A DNA stretch of 64,000 nucleotides from Tribonema minus. Taxonomy: Eukaryota > Sar > Xanthophyceae > Tribonematales > Tribonemataceae. The notes beneath the pieces are model-generated. The model was not told the DNA's origin. It was given only the letters and a program-made list of their open reading frames with translations, and did not search any database. The position numbers and the translations under genes are program-made. Of this stretch, positions 1 to 8,629 are shown piece by piece (position 1 is the stretch's first letter; every line of letters begins with the position of its first letter). Where the stretch lies: contig JAFCMP010000223.1 in assembly GCA_017506865.1 (NCBI GenBank), positions 434,001 through 498,000 of the forward strand, read 5' to 3'.

Positions 1-201
1 CCACCGGTTCGCCTCAGCCATCGTCTCGCGGCAGCCATGCACCCTGATGGTGAGCTGCTCGGCCTTCTGATTCGTGCCGTGCGGAGCCACAATTGTCATG
101 ACACAGTAACGCTGCGACGAGTCGGTGAGATGGTGCGGCACGGGCTTGCGCGAGTTCATGCCATTCTCATCCACATCTTCGATGCTCCTCCAATCAGCCA
201 T
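1..201 (-). CDS. DUF5832-like protein, N-terminal fragment cut by window edge
   Basis: An open frame starts at ATG 201 on the minus strand and runs 67 codons off the left edge. After a short lead it reads RYCVMTIVAPHGTNQKAEQL followed by a basic 'IRVHGC' segment. This resembles the small DUF5832-type domain of many large DNA viruses (F/Y-x-x-I-x-x-V-x-P ... K-x-R-G). That match is from memory of the family pattern. An AAAAAATGTTG element lies 25-35 nt upstream, which supports this start. Function is unknown in the family. Confidence 0.5.
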   Translation of the reverse strand, partial: MADWRSIEDVDENGMNSRKPVPHHLTDSSQRYCVMTIVAPHGTNQKAEQLTIRVHGCRETMAEANRW

Positions 202-225
202 GCTGTTCTGGTGATACACAGCATG

Positions 226-236
226 CAACATTTTTT
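226..236 (-). promoter_or_regulatory. AAAAAATGTTG promoter-like element
   Basis: Perfect copy on the minus strand, 25 nt before the ATG at 201. It matches the element in front of many other genes here. Confidence 0.55.
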
Positions 237-275
237 CGAGGCACCCAGAAACACACTTCAAAATGGTGAATCTGT

Positions 276-851
276 TTATATTGAACACGGGGACACCGGA
301 GTCGCCTCACCACCTATGAGCGGATCCGGCTCGATCCTGTCGTTGAACAAATCCCAATTGACGAATTGACACATTGTGAGCTCGCGCGTCATGAGCGACT
401 CCGACGTCACGTCCTTCCACCCATCCTCCCGCGCTTTGTCGAGGGTCACGGCGTGGTGCGTCAAACTTTGCGGTCCCATGAACTTGACGGTGATGAAGAG
501 CGCCGTGATCATGAGAATGGTCCGCTCCCCATCCTGCTTGAGGCTTTCCTGGTAGTCGCTCTTCACCCTGATCCACAGTGATAGCGCGCCTTCGAAATAG
601 CACACCGGCAGGCGTCTCCTGGCACACAGGGTCATCATCAAGTCGCGCTCTGCCTGGCACAGCGGCAGGGGCGTAGGCGGACCGTCTCTGCTCCAGACGC
701 TGCGCGTGACCGGCGTCCGGGGCGGGGAAGGCGTTCTGAGAAATGGCGACGACTCCGAGCTCTCCGATGTGGTGCACTCCAGTAAGCAGGGGGATGTCCC
801 GGCCGACGGCCGGCCATGGCACACGCGCTTGGCACTGGGCTCGGTTGACAT
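276..851 (-). CDS. cyclin-like protein
   Basis: 191 residues. The first ~65 are Ser/Pro/Thr-rich and probably disordered. Residues ~75-170 resemble a cyclin box: the segment ILMITALFITVKFMG matches the 'LL..TALFIA.K' helix, and 'VTSESLMTRELTMCQFVNWDL' type spacing matches the 'eLl.mE..iL..L.W.L' helix that follows. A cyclin would bind and steer a host or viral CDK. The usual second cyclin fold is absent or very short, as in minimal viral cyclins. No promoter element lies close to ATG 851, so an upstream exon is possible. The call rests on pattern only. Confidence 0.5.
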   Translation of the reverse strand: MSTEPSAKRVCHGRPSAGTSPCLLECTTSESSESSPFLRTPSPPRTPVTRSVWSRDGPPTPLPLCQAERDLMMTLCARRRLPVCYFEGALSLWIRVKSDYQESLKQDGERTILMITALFITVKFMGPQSLTHHAVTLDKAREDGWKDVTSESLMTRELTMCQFVNWDLFNDRIEPDPLIGGEATPVSPCSI

Positions 852-1441
852 TTCCGGAGTCTGTTTGTGAAAGTGAGGAAGGACCTGCCATCCTTCCCGT
901 TCCCAAAAGTCTCCGTACCGCCAAAGTCCAGGTTGACAATTTCAAGGTTTGAACCCGCATTCTGCACAATTTGCGGCATTTGCTCATGAGCCATTTCGCT
1001 TCGACGAGCTCTATTATACTGCCGCTGCGTGAGCCGGAACGTATCCGTAGCACGGCATTCTGCCGAGCTGGAACAAGAAGCAATTGGGACTTTTTGGAGA
1101 AGTTCAAGTTCAACTGGGACTTTTGGACAAACACCAAGTATTGCGGCAGCAATCCCAATGATGACATCACTCTGACATGGCAAACAGCGCACAACAGGCG
1201 ACCAGGGCGCGCAATGACATGAGCGGCAAGAGAGATGAGTGGAGATGAAATTATCCTCGTTGATTATCTCGGTCCGGCGCAGCATATCTCATGCTTCACA
1301 CCCTGTCTTGTCAACTCTGTGTACACTGGTAGCTCAGTGGCGCAGCAGCGCAGTCTGCAACGCAAGCGCATCCACATGCTCAGTGAGCGCCTTCTTCAGC
1401 GATTTGTAGGGCTGCAAAATGTAAGAAACCCGGAGCGTAGA
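852..1441. other. 590-bp stretch without a confident gene
   Basis: It holds two AAGTCCCARTTG elements (about 1081-1126) and several short overlapping frames. A minus-strand stretch at about 860-997 reads somewhat like protein, beginning MAHEQMPQIVQ, and could be an exon of the cyclin gene. No junction joins it cleanly. At 1340-1412 (minus) a peptide beginning PYKSLKKALTEHV follows a good acceptor (TTTTGCAG) and may be a last exon of the spliced gene at 1442-2121. Confidence 0.4.
1081..1126 (-). promoter_or_regulatory. TCCCA element cluster
   Basis: Two copies of AAGTCCCARTTG (minus strand) about 28 bp apart, the same sequence family seen in many intergenic gaps here. Confidence 0.4.
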
Positions 1442-2121
1442 TCACTCCTCCATGCTGCGCAGCGCCGCCGCAGAGCACAGCTGCAGAATATTGCGAAGGT
1501 GGACATTCGGGCTCTTCGTCTTCCGCTTGCGCACCCGCTTTGGGACAACAGGTGCGCGGTTGCGCCTCCACCCTCCGTGCCACCTGGGCTCTCCAATGTA
1601 CTTCAAGGCGTCCACGTCGCTGCAGCGGCAGAGACCATAAAGCACTCGTTAGATACTGTGCGCACGTGGTCCACAGCATGGGCGAAGCGAGAAATGATGC
1701 GCATATCACATCAGCTGCTGCGCTGCTTGCTGCTGCTGCGCTGCTTGCTGCTGCTGCGCTGCTTGCTGCTGCTGCGCTGCTTGCTGCTGCTGCGCTGCTT
1801 GCTGCTGCTGCGCTGCTTGCTGCTGCTGCGCTGCTGCTGCAGCCTGAAGGTGTCCGGATCATTGACTTACCTGTCAGCCCAAGTCTTGATGACCTCTGCT
1901 CTGCGCTTTGTGAGCATCTGCAAGCACTTCCGCAGCTTGTTCCGGGATATCTGCCTGTGGTTCTGTAGGTGCACCAGCACCTCTTTAGGGCTCTGAACCA
2001 GCCACAAGCAGTTGATGGGGGCTTTGGCTCTCATTCCAACATACAAGGCATCATCAGTGATTTCAAGAGATGGAGGGCCAAGCAGCCTGAAGCTGTGCCT
2101 CCTGTTGCTGTGTCCACTCAT
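1442..2121 (-). CDS. unknown basic protein, spliced (exons 2121-1871 and 1619-1442)
   Basis: Exon 1 starts at ATG 2121 and encodes 83 residues, ending at a textbook donor, ACAG|GTAAGT (intron from 1870). Read-through hits TAA at once. An acceptor, GCTGCAG at 1620, restores frame into ADVDALKYIGEPRWHGG-type sequence with a basic tail (VPKRVRKRKTKSP) and a stop at 1442, giving about 142 residues. The 251-bp intron carries an 18-bp tandem repeat. I recognise no family. The Lys/Arg-rich C-terminus would suit a nuclear or nucleic-acid-binding protein. A further downstream exon is possible. Confidence 0.5.
1721..1850 (+). repeat. 18-bp tandem repeat inside intron
   Basis: About six copies of GCTGCTGCTGCGCTGCTT, lying within the proposed intron of the minus-strand gene at 1442-2121. 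If translated it would give poly-Gln/Ala or Ser/Ala runs, so it can make a false coding signal. Confidence 0.8.
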
Positions 2122-2363
2122 GTGGCTGCTGCTGCTGGTGCTGCTACTGCGTGTTGTTTAGCGCTGCTGCTGCTGCGTTTGTTCTTTAAAGACAGCTGCT
2201 TCTGCACTGCTGCTGGAATACCCCTCCCCCCGCAACGCAAATGAAAGGTCACTGTGACTTGAAGCTGACCTGACTCAGTCCCCACAAAAGTCTCGAGTCG
2301 TCGACCGCCTCGCCATTCATTCGATGCGCGGTGATGTCGTAGCGAGCACGACGCCGAGCGCTG

Positions 2364-2867
2364 TCAAAGATCTGCGAAAGGACCTTCGGGATACGGCAGA
2401 GCCGACCCGTGTCGCTCGATCCAAGGCTTGCGGTCGTCATGCAGCTCCAAACGCCCTTTGCTGATGCTGATGTTCGCAAGCGCGGAGGGAACGGTGTCCT
2501 TCAGGGCAGACTCTCTCCACTCCAGCAGCAGCTGGCGCACCGCATCGCTACTCAATTGCTCCTTGATTACCTTGCGTTTCAGGAAGGTGTCAAAATCGTA
2601 GTGATATGTCATCAACCTCTCGTTGTCCACCCATTTTTCCACCCTGTAGTCGCTCACCCCGGTGCCACCACTCCATCCGTCGATCCAGTCCTCTTCTCGC
2701 TGGTACCATCTCTTCTTCGGATCGTAGTAGTTGAACGTGAGGTTGGAGAAGATGGCACGCAGAATGGCGAGCACGCACAGGTGAGACTTGTTGCACACGG
2801 CGATGACATCTGTTGTGGAGCACTCGCAAGCGTACGTGTGCTGAAGCGTGACGTACATACTGAGCAT
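2364..2867 (-). CDS. unknown protein
   Basis: 167 residues from ATG 2867, chosen because an AACAAAATGTTC element sits 10-22 nt upstream. The protein is rich in charged and aromatic residues in the middle (YYDPKKRWYQREEDWIDGW) and has Cys residues near the N-terminus. No family recognised. Near its end another frame becomes more protein-like and stays open to 2249 (RIPKVLSQIFDSARRR...), so the true C-terminus may be reached by a small intron or frameshift near 2400. Confidence 0.55.
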   Translation of the reverse strand: MLSMYVTLQHTYACECSTTDVIAVCNKSHLCVLAILRAIFSNLTFNYYDPKKRWYQREEDWIDGWSGGTGVSDYRVEKWVDNERLMTYHYDFDTFLKRKVIKEQLSSDAVRQLLLEWRESALKDTVPSALANISISKGRLELHDDRKPWIERHGSALPYPEGPFADL

Positions 2868-2868
2868 C

Positions 2869-2889
2869 AAGGAACGAACATTTTGTTCA
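2869..2889 (-). promoter_or_regulatory. AACAAAATGTTC promoter-like element
   Basis: A palindromic variant (GAACAAAATGTTC) of the AAAAAATGTTG element, just upstream of ATG 2867. Confidence 0.45.
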
Positions 2890-3249
2890 GTCGCACTGGT
2901 GCGGCCACGCGACCGCGGGCGACACGATCGGCCACGTGATGTGGACGTCCACACGGCCAAAGCCATCGTTATCTCTGACGTCCGTGTCGAACCCCTGCTC
3001 TCTCATCACTTCGGCCACACTCTCCGCCGTCGCCAGAGCTCGCGCGGCAGCAGCGACGTAGTCGTCCACGTCTTCCTCGTCTTCAAAGAATTGGCTGTAA
3101 GAGACAAAATCCTCTGCTGTGGTTTTGCCGGCCGCGGCGCGCATCGTCACCATGTACGTGGCGCTGCGAACGTGTTCCGCGACGACGCTCTCTTGCGACT
3201 GTGCCCGGGTCGCCTGGGCGATATACCTCGCGTGGTCAGCCGTGAACAT
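2887..3249 (-). CDS. unknown small acidic protein
   Basis: 120 residues from ATG 3249. The middle is acidic (FFEDEEDVDDYVAAAARAL). The C-terminal part reads 'EVMREQGFDTDVRD...VDVHITWP', a small alpha/beta pattern also seen in the protein at 3835-4191 ('AISELGYHVTRS...ATLQW'). The two may be distant paralogues. It is divergent from the gene at 3319, with a near-palindrome between them. Confidence 0.6.
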   Translation of the reverse strand: MFTADHARYIAQATRAQSQESVVAEHVRSATYMVTMRAAAGKTTAEDFVSYSQFFEDEEDVDDYVAAAARALATAESVAEVMREQGFDTDVRDNDGFGRVDVHITWPIVSPAVAWPHQCD

Positions 3250-3270
3250 GCCCGGATCGTCGTGCAGGCA

Positions 3271-3292
3271 CCAACAAATTTGTCGGTGCGCA
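3271..3292. promoter_or_regulatory. 22-bp palindrome between divergent genes
   Basis: GCACCAACAAATTTGTCGGTGC is a palindrome apart from one mismatched pair. It lies in the 69-bp gap between the divergent starts at 3249 and 3319 and could serve both genes. Confidence 0.4.
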
Positions 3293-3318
3293 CGCAGTTT
3301 TTCTGTTGCCCGAAAGAA

Positions 3319-3738
3319 ATGATGGATGACGGCAAGTGCCAGACAGCTCTCTGGCAGCTGGTAGAAATGTGCTCGGGGCGTAGAGAGGATGCGGTACCGG
3401 CTTCAACGTTCGTAAGGAACATTCTGCAAACCGCCGAGTGCGACGCGTACATGGGCGCGCGGGCGGCGCAGCGCGGGAGGGAAACGCGCGAAGCATTCGC
3501 TACTGCTGTTGGAAACGAATCCGCCGCAAGGATCCGTGCGCAGGAGCAGAACCCTGACGACGAGAGCCGCGCGCTGCAGGCCGTGGTACACTATCAGTCG
3601 CGAACATGTAACGATCTGGCTGCCGGCCTCCGTGCGTGGCGCCGCGCCCAGTACGGCGCCAGGCTCAGGGCGGATCGTCATAACGCACTCAGCAGCATGG
3701 CCGCCGCGTCGTCAGCAGCGATGGGCAAGGGAAAGTAG
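3319..3738 (+). CDS. unknown protein
   Basis: 139 residues from tandem ATGs at 3319/3322. The same frame is open upstream, but there it overlaps the better-supported minus-strand gene at 2887-3249, so I use the internal start. The protein is Ala/Arg-rich, probably helical, and ends in a Lys-rich tail (AAMGKGK). No family recognised. Confidence 0.55.
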   Translation: MMDDGKCQTALWQLVEMCSGRREDAVPASTFVRNILQTAECDAYMGARAAQRGRETREAFATAVGNESAARIRAQEQNPDDESRALQAVVHYQSRTCNDLAAGLRAWRRAQYGARLRADRHNALSSMAAASSAAMGKGK

Positions 3739-3809
3739 CGAGCGGCTCTCCGGTGCGCTGCGACCCGCAATCACACGTGATGGCGAATGTCGCGTTCGTG
3801 CGTACATTC

Positions 3810-3820
3810 AAAAAATGTTG
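3810..3820 (+). promoter_or_regulatory. AAAAAATGTTG promoter-like element
   Basis: Perfect copy ending 14 nt before ATG 3835. It decides the start of that gene over an in-frame upstream ATG at 3787. Confidence 0.6.
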
Positions 3821-3834
3821 CGCTGTACCAACAG

Positions 3835-4191
3835 ATGCTGACAGCAGTAGAAGCGCGCGCATTGGAAGCGATGACCGACACAACAGATCGCGCAGATGAC
3901 AGAGCAGCCATCGCTGCCTTTCTGCTCAAGACCGATGCTGCCGTCAGGACGGCTATAGAGTGCGGGAAGCGCATCGTGCACGTCAGCGTGCCAGCGGCAC
4001 AGTACCCGCTTGAGCCGTACAACGACGATGTCGTGGCAACTAGGTTGTTCGCCGCGATCTCCGAGCTCGGTTATCACGTCACACGCAGCGCATTTCCTTT
4101 CCACAACACGGCGACACTGCAATGGAAAGAGTTGACGACTCCACAACAGCGGCCACCGGAAAAGAAGAAGTGGTACCAAAGCCTATGTTGA
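3835..4191 (+). CDS. unknown small protein
   Basis: 118 residues. It opens with a helical, Ala/Asp-rich segment and continues with 'GKRIVHVSVPAAQYPL' and 'AISELGYHVTRSAF', an alpha/beta pattern, then a basic Pro/Lys tail. It is possibly related to the protein at 2887-3249. The start follows an AAAAAATGTTG element. Confidence 0.6.
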   Translation: MLTAVEARALEAMTDTTDRADDRAAIAAFLLKTDAAVRTAIECGKRIVHVSVPAAQYPLEPYNDDVVATRLFAAISELGYHVTRSAFPFHNTATLQWKELTTPQQRPPEKKKWYQSLC

Positions 4192-4350
4192 AGTTGGAGT
4201 TGGAAGATTAAAAATCCCACTTGAAAACTGTGGAAGCACAGTAGCACATTTAATGGGATGCAACCACATTGCTAAGGGTAACACAGGCAAGCGCAACGCA
4301 GCAGCAGGCGGTGAAAAGAGAGATACGCGAGCTCATTCACTGATTTCAGG

Positions 4351-5259
4351 ATGAGCAGCACAGCACAATCAGCAGTGGAGAGCCTGCCAACATTGGTGTT
4401 TGCCTTCTGCAACCTCCACGACGTCGCCTGGAAGGCGCGATTCACAAAGCAGCTCGTGGAGGCCATGAGATGGCGGCTCGGCGTGCCTGCCGACCTCGGC
4501 ATCGTATTTGCGGACGCACACCCGCTCACGGAGCCTGTCGCCGATTCAAGCGGGCACCTGCTCCCATGGAAAGACGTTCGCACCGTCGTTGACATCCTTC
4601 GCTTCGCCACTGTCACCACATCTGAGGCATCGGACTTTGCGAGGCTGGTCCGATCGAAGAAGACCGTGTACATGCGGCCGTTTGCGATGCTGTCTCTGCC
4701 GGCGTGGAGCAGCGGAGAGCAGAGCCTGATGGAAGCCATGCAGCCCGTGCCGGGAGTGTTGCACATCAGGGTCCATGACGCATTTGCGTCAGCATTTGCT
4801 TTCAGAGCCCGTGAGAGCATCGTTTTCGAAGCGGATGAGACGATCGCAATGCGACTCCCCGCGGACCTCAACGCCCTCAGTGTGGAGGTCGTGGGCAACC
4901 CCCGATTCCTCGACCTCAGCCTTCTGCCAGAAGCGATTGGGCCGCTCCCACGACATGCGCGCATCAACCTGCGCGCCACAGAGATGGCCTTGGACTGGGA
5001 GATGCTGCTCGAGGCGGCGGAGAAGCGACTGCTCGCCATGTACGACGGGACGGGGTGGTACCTGAGCCCCGAGAGAGCGACAGTGCTGCACATCGCGCTG
5101 CAGTCCGCCCCAGCTTTCGCTGAAGCGGCAGATGCGCGTGGCTACACTCAAGTCTATCCCCCCGGCTACACGCTGTGCTTCCCTGCGCGGGGCCAAGTGC
5201 AGATCGACGTCTTCGACGCCGTCACAGTCCTCAGCGCTCGACTGCTGTGCCGCGCATAA
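4351..5259 (+). CDS. unknown protein
   Basis: 302 residues with an even composition and normal codon pattern, so it is very likely real. Features seen: a hydrophobic early strand (PTLVFAFCNLHDVAW), a central alpha/beta region and a C-terminal Pro/Gly turn (YPPGYTLCFPARG). No signal peptide, no obvious membrane segment and no motif I can assign. A TCCCACTTGA element lies upstream at about 4213. Confidence 0.65.
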   Translation: MSSTAQSAVESLPTLVFAFCNLHDVAWKARFTKQLVEAMRWRLGVPADLGIVFADAHPLTEPVADSSGHLLPWKDVRTVVDILRFATVTTSEASDFARLVRSKKTVYMRPFAMLSLPAWSSGEQSLMEAMQPVPGVLHIRVHDAFASAFAFRARESIVFEADETIAMRLPADLNALSVEVVGNPRFLDLSLLPEAIGPLPRHARINLRATEMALDWEMLLEAAEKRLLAMYDGTGWYLSPERATVLHIALQSAPAFAEAADARGYTQVYPPGYTLCFPARGQVQIDVFDAVTVLSARLLCRA

Positions 5260-5590
5260 ATGGCGATGAGAACTGTTCAATGCGACGAGATTGCGTGTTC
5301 GTTCGCCTTGTTCGGCCTCATGCTCTGCCTGCACGAAGATCCTACTTGAAATTTGGGAAAGGTCCCAGTTGAAGTTGGTGTTCATGCACTTCAGCAACAG
5401 TGTTAGACACACACAGCAACAGGCTCAGCATCTCGGCGCTGCGGGTCCTCCGGCGGGGCATCAGCAGCATCAACGGCAAAGGTGCGTCAGCACAGCATGA
5501 CGATCATTCCGTGCATGCAGCTGGGTTTCATTAAACATGCATTTCGTAAATTCTACCACACCATGCCCTCACCTTTCACAGTACGTGACC
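5260..5590. other. intergenic gap
   Basis: About 330 bp with a TCCTACTTGA / GGTCCCAGTTGAAG element cluster (5341-5375). I see no convincing gene. Confidence 0.5.
5341..5375 (+). promoter_or_regulatory. TCCCA element cluster
   Basis: TCCTACTTGAAATT and GGTCCCAGTTGAAG in close tandem, part of the intergenic TCCCAnTTGA family. Confidence 0.4.
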
Positions 5591-5887
5591 ATGCCCAAGA
5601 TGAACAAGCCGGGCAGCGTGGTGGTTCCACATGGCAAATTTTTGATTCGTCTTCAAGAGGTGGCGCTACGAGGCGATGTGGCGCACTTCGAAAAGGTTCG
5701 CGGCACCAAGGGATACATGCTAGTTTTCACCTCCAAGCAGGATGTGACAGACGCCATGGGCGGAAGCCGTGAAGCGTTCTCCAGGAGCATGCAGAGGTAC
5801 GGGTTCTCGAAGGTCGCCCGCAAGAATGCCTACACGCACAAGTCGTTCGGGCCTGCGAGCGACCCTAAACTTTTCGGGCGGAAGTGA
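5591..5887 (+). CDS. HSF-type DNA-binding domain protein
   Basis: 98 residues from ATG 5591 (an alternative ATG is at 5600). The order of elements fits the winged helix of heat-shock factors: 'GKFLIRLQEVALRG' for helix 1, 'GYMLVFTSKQDV' for the strand and acidic loop, 'REAFSRSMQRYGFSKV' for the recognition helix (family pattern 'SFVRQLN.YGF.KV'), then 'YTHKSFG' for 'F.H..F'. Trimerisation and activation regions are missing, so it is a bare DNA-binding domain. It probably regulates transcription in the nucleus. Family match by eye. Confidence 0.55.
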   Translation: MPKMNKPGSVVVPHGKFLIRLQEVALRGDVAHFEKVRGTKGYMLVFTSKQDVTDAMGGSREAFSRSMQRYGFSKVARKNAYTHKSFGPASDPKLFGRK

Positions 5888-6019
5888 TCTCAAAATGGCA
5901 ACTATCATGCTACGTCACCTCTGGTGTGTGTTGCTTGTGCATCGCTGCTTGCACACCGTCGTTTGCTTGCTCGTCATGTGCCAACTGACACAAAATGTAT
6001 AGTCACGCATGACACAACG

Positions 6020-6991
6020 ATGCAAGCGCTACTAGACATCGCCCCGCGAGGTTGCCGTGTCCGTGTAGGCGAGCCGGACAATGATTGCGACTCGCTGAGT
6101 TTGTGTACCGCATATGCACACGAGGGATACTCCTCCATGAACTTCGATAGTGCAAGGAACGCTTACTTCAAGGACGCAATCGCGGCGTGCCATGCGAGGA
6201 GGTGGCTCGAGGTAGGTGTCGGAGCGCACGCCACCCTTTCGCGCATGGTGCTCGATGGCGCCCCGCAGCGCACGCTGACGGGCGTGGAAGTGCTCGCGAG
6301 CAGCGCTAAGTCAGCACGTCGCTGTCTGAGAGAATACGGCAAAGACAGGTTTCACATCGTAGAGACGTCGTCTTACGACATGGAGGGGGGGCCGTTCGAC
6401 GCATTGCTCTGCGAAGTGGTCGGAGCGATTGCATCAGCAGAGGGTATCGTGGACGTCGTCGACGACTTGTGCGCACGAGGCATCCTCACGCCCCTCTGCC
6501 ATGTCATCCCGACGCGAGTGGAGACCTTCTTCGCCCCTGTCTCTCTGACCGCTAGGGATCTGAAGCGAGGCGGGTTGTACGTCACCACCAGGTTCGCGAG
6601 TGTGAAACCGGCGTCATTTGATGACACGACGCCCACCCGTGACAGAGGCTTGTTGGAGCAGTACGACCTCTACACGGGCACGCGCACCACCGCTGGGCTC
6701 TCCGCATTCACCATTCACAGAGAATGCGCGGTCCACGGCATCGGCATGTACATCGTGTTGGACGGTGCACTCAGCAGCTGCCACGGCCGTGATGACGCGG
6801 GGAAGAATTGGCGGATGCCGGTCGCGTTGTTCGATGAAGTGGTGAATGTTCGCACAGGCGACGTGATGAACATCGCGTCACGAGTAACCTCTGTGGCACG
6901 GCGACACTCTTACGCGTTTGAATGCGAAAGAGGCGGCGACAGGTGGGAGGTGGAGCTGAAGACGGAACACATGTACGCCAGTTTCGCTTGA
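6020..6991 (+). CDS. protein arginine N-methyltransferase-like (PRMT)
   Basis: 323 residues. Seen: a pre-core 'YSSMNFDSARNAYFKDAI' (residues ~38-54), like the PRMT 'mL.D..R...Y..AI' segment; motif I 'WLEVGVGAH' (62-70); post-I acidic residue E90; and the double-E loop 'CEVVGAIASAEG' with E132 and E141, which in PRMTs holds the arginine guanidinium. A C-terminal beta-barrel-like region follows. Expected reaction: transfer of methyl from S-adenosylmethionine to protein arginine. The H4-fusion protein at 38417 keeps Arg3 in a GRG context, a known PRMT target site in eukaryotes. The link between the two is inference. Confidence 0.65.
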   Translation: MQALLDIAPRGCRVRVGEPDNDCDSLSLCTAYAHEGYSSMNFDSARNAYFKDAIAACHARRWLEVGVGAHATLSRMVLDGAPQRTLTGVEVLASSAKSARRCLREYGKDRFHIVETSSYDMEGGPFDALLCEVVGAIASAEGIVDVVDDLCARGILTPLCHVIPTRVETFFAPVSLTARDLKRGGLYVTTRFASVKPASFDDTTPTRDRGLLEQYDLYTGTRTTAGLSAFTIHRECAVHGIGMYIVLDGALSSCHGRDDAGKNWRMPVALFDEVVNVRTGDVMNIASRVTSVARRHSYAFECERGGDRWEVELKTEHMYASFA

Positions 6992-7138
6992 TTCGCCTTG
7001 ATTACTTCTCGAATTGGAGCTCGAGCGAGCAGCTGCGCGCAGCTGCACCGCAGCGCAGATGCGCGGCCAAAACATGAGATTCATGTGGCTGATAAAATAT
7101 TGTATCCTGTGAAAGCGCCCCTACCTCTCCTGCGGTCG

Positions 7139-8365
7139 ATGTCGGGCCTAGGAACGATTTCCACGGGTAATATCGTACTAGCAGGAAGTAATGGAACGGT
7201 TAATTTTCTCAATTCCATGGCGACAACGCCCCAGGTTGGCATTCTGCAACCAATTTTTGACGTGTCATTTGTGACGAGCAACGCGACGGAAGACTTCACG
7301 CGCAAGACGGCAGGCGCGGCGACCATCGCGAGGGATGCGGGCGCAGACTTCATGAGCTTGAAAGTGTCAGGTGCGGGCGACAGGGCAGTTTTCCAGAGCA
7401 AGAGGTACGTGATAGCTGCCGCCGGTTGCTCAAGAATCACAACTGTCGTGGCGACGCTGGGGGCGGCGACCGGCGTCAGGGCGCGGGCCGGGGCGTTTGA
7501 CTGCGCAGACGACAGAGAAGACGATGCACGCGGCGATGGCTTCTTTATGGAGGTAGACGATGGTGCTGTGTATGTCGTTATGCGTGCGTCGACGGACGGT
7601 ACCGCAGGGGTCGACACTCGTGTTGCGCAAGCAGACTGGAACTTGGACGCGCTCAACGGCACCGGCCTCTCCAAAACAACTTTGGACACATCGCTGGCCA
7701 TTGTCATCCTGATTGTCCAAGAGACGTCCGCAGGTGTGGGCTCGACCAAAGTGGGCGTACTCGTTGAAGGCAGCGTGGTCTACATTCACCGCTTCGATCC
7801 GGCCGCAGGGGTCGCCCCTGTTAGAACTTCGGTGCTTCCTGTCCGCTTCGAGCTGGAGAGCACTGCCGGTGGCACCGCTGAGATGAAGGCGATGTCGGCA
7901 TCCGTTAGCAGTTCCGGTCAAGTGCCACGGGGTGTGCGCCGTTCCGTTGGCATGCGTGCCGCCGCGCGTGACATCTCCGTGTCTGCCATTTCTAACCCGG
8001 TATTGAGCCTGCGCCTGGAACAGTGCCGAGCGTTCGCGAGGATGTCCGCACTGCACATCACTTGCACCACGGCCGCATTTTTCGAGTTGCTGCTCAACGG
8101 GACGATCGACGGCGCATCGTGGAATGCGGCGCCCATGGGCAAGATTATAGAGTACGACACCGATGCGACCGATGTTACGGGCGGTGGCTGCATAACGAGC
8201 GGGTACCTCTCTGCCGGCACCACTTACACTGTGGAGCTGGACGAGTGCGTGCCAGCTCTAGCATCGGACATCGCCGGCGTGGCTGATATCTTCACTCTCA
8301 ATATTGTCGCGCTGATGTCTTCAGGGCTCGTTTGGGCGACATGTGATATCGAGGAGCTGACTTGA
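7139..8365 (+). CDS. virion structural protein, large-virus/phage beta-rich family
   Basis: 408 residues. The core 'DGFFMEVDDGAVYVVMRAST' and 'WNLDALNGTGLSKTTLD' followed by 'VGVLVEGSVVYIHRF' (about residues 135-225) matches a protein family found in large algal viruses and tailed phages and usually taken as a surface or tail-fibre component. The rest is Thr/Ser/Ala-rich beta sequence without a signal peptide. An in-frame extension upstream to 6998 exists, but a GATAAAATATTGT element at about 7090 favours ATG 7139. Confidence 0.6.
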   Translation: MSGLGTISTGNIVLAGSNGTVNFLNSMATTPQVGILQPIFDVSFVTSNATEDFTRKTAGAATIARDAGADFMSLKVSGAGDRAVFQSKRYVIAAAGCSRITTVVATLGAATGVRARAGAFDCADDREDDARGDGFFMEVDDGAVYVVMRASTDGTAGVDTRVAQADWNLDALNGTGLSKTTLDTSLAIVILIVQETSAGVGSTKVGVLVEGSVVYIHRFDPAAGVAPVRTSVLPVRFELESTAGGTAEMKAMSASVSSSGQVPRGVRRSVGMRAAARDISVSAISNPVLSLRLEQCRAFARMSALHITCTTAAFFELLLNGTIDGASWNAAPMGKIIEYDTDATDVTGGGCITSGYLSAGTTYTVELDECVPALASDIAGVADIFTLNIVALMSSGLVWATCDIEELT

Positions 8366-8629
8366 GTACGCATATGCGGAGTGCGGGGGCGCTGACCAAA
8401 ATATACACTCTGCAAAACAGCACAAGAAAAACACAAACGTCTCATTGCAATTGTGTACATTGTGTCAAACCCGAAGAATTATTGAAGCTGAAGATGCAGC
8501 GAGGATGGCGACAGCCACAGGCGAACTCACGCGCCGCTGTGCTCCATTCGCCCAACACTGCAGAATCATCGATACCACGGCATCACCGTCACATAGGACC
8601 AACGACTGCTGCATTTGCGACGTGATATA

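Noticed and set aside
307-1194. Minus-strand open frame of 295 codons over the cyclin-like gene
   Set aside because: Frame-shifted shadow of 276-851; unnatural Arg/His/Ala composition in the overlapping part.
1235-1996. Plus-strand frame through the 18-bp repeat (LLRC repeats)
   Set aside because: It exists because the repeat is a multiple of three and stop-free. The minus strand has a consensus splice pair and more protein-like exons.
2249-2479. Separate small gene downstream of 2364
   Set aside because: It is more likely an alternative C-terminus of the gene at 2364-2867 reached by frameshift or a small intron; noted there instead.
2848-3318. N-terminal extension of the plus-strand gene at 3319
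   Set aside because: It lies antisense to the better-supported gene at 2887-3249 and is Arg/His-rich.
8366-8629. Short plus-strand frames with CxxC pairs (CTLC, CCIC)
   Set aside because: No frame has a supported start or continues past the next gene; spacing fits no zinc family I know.
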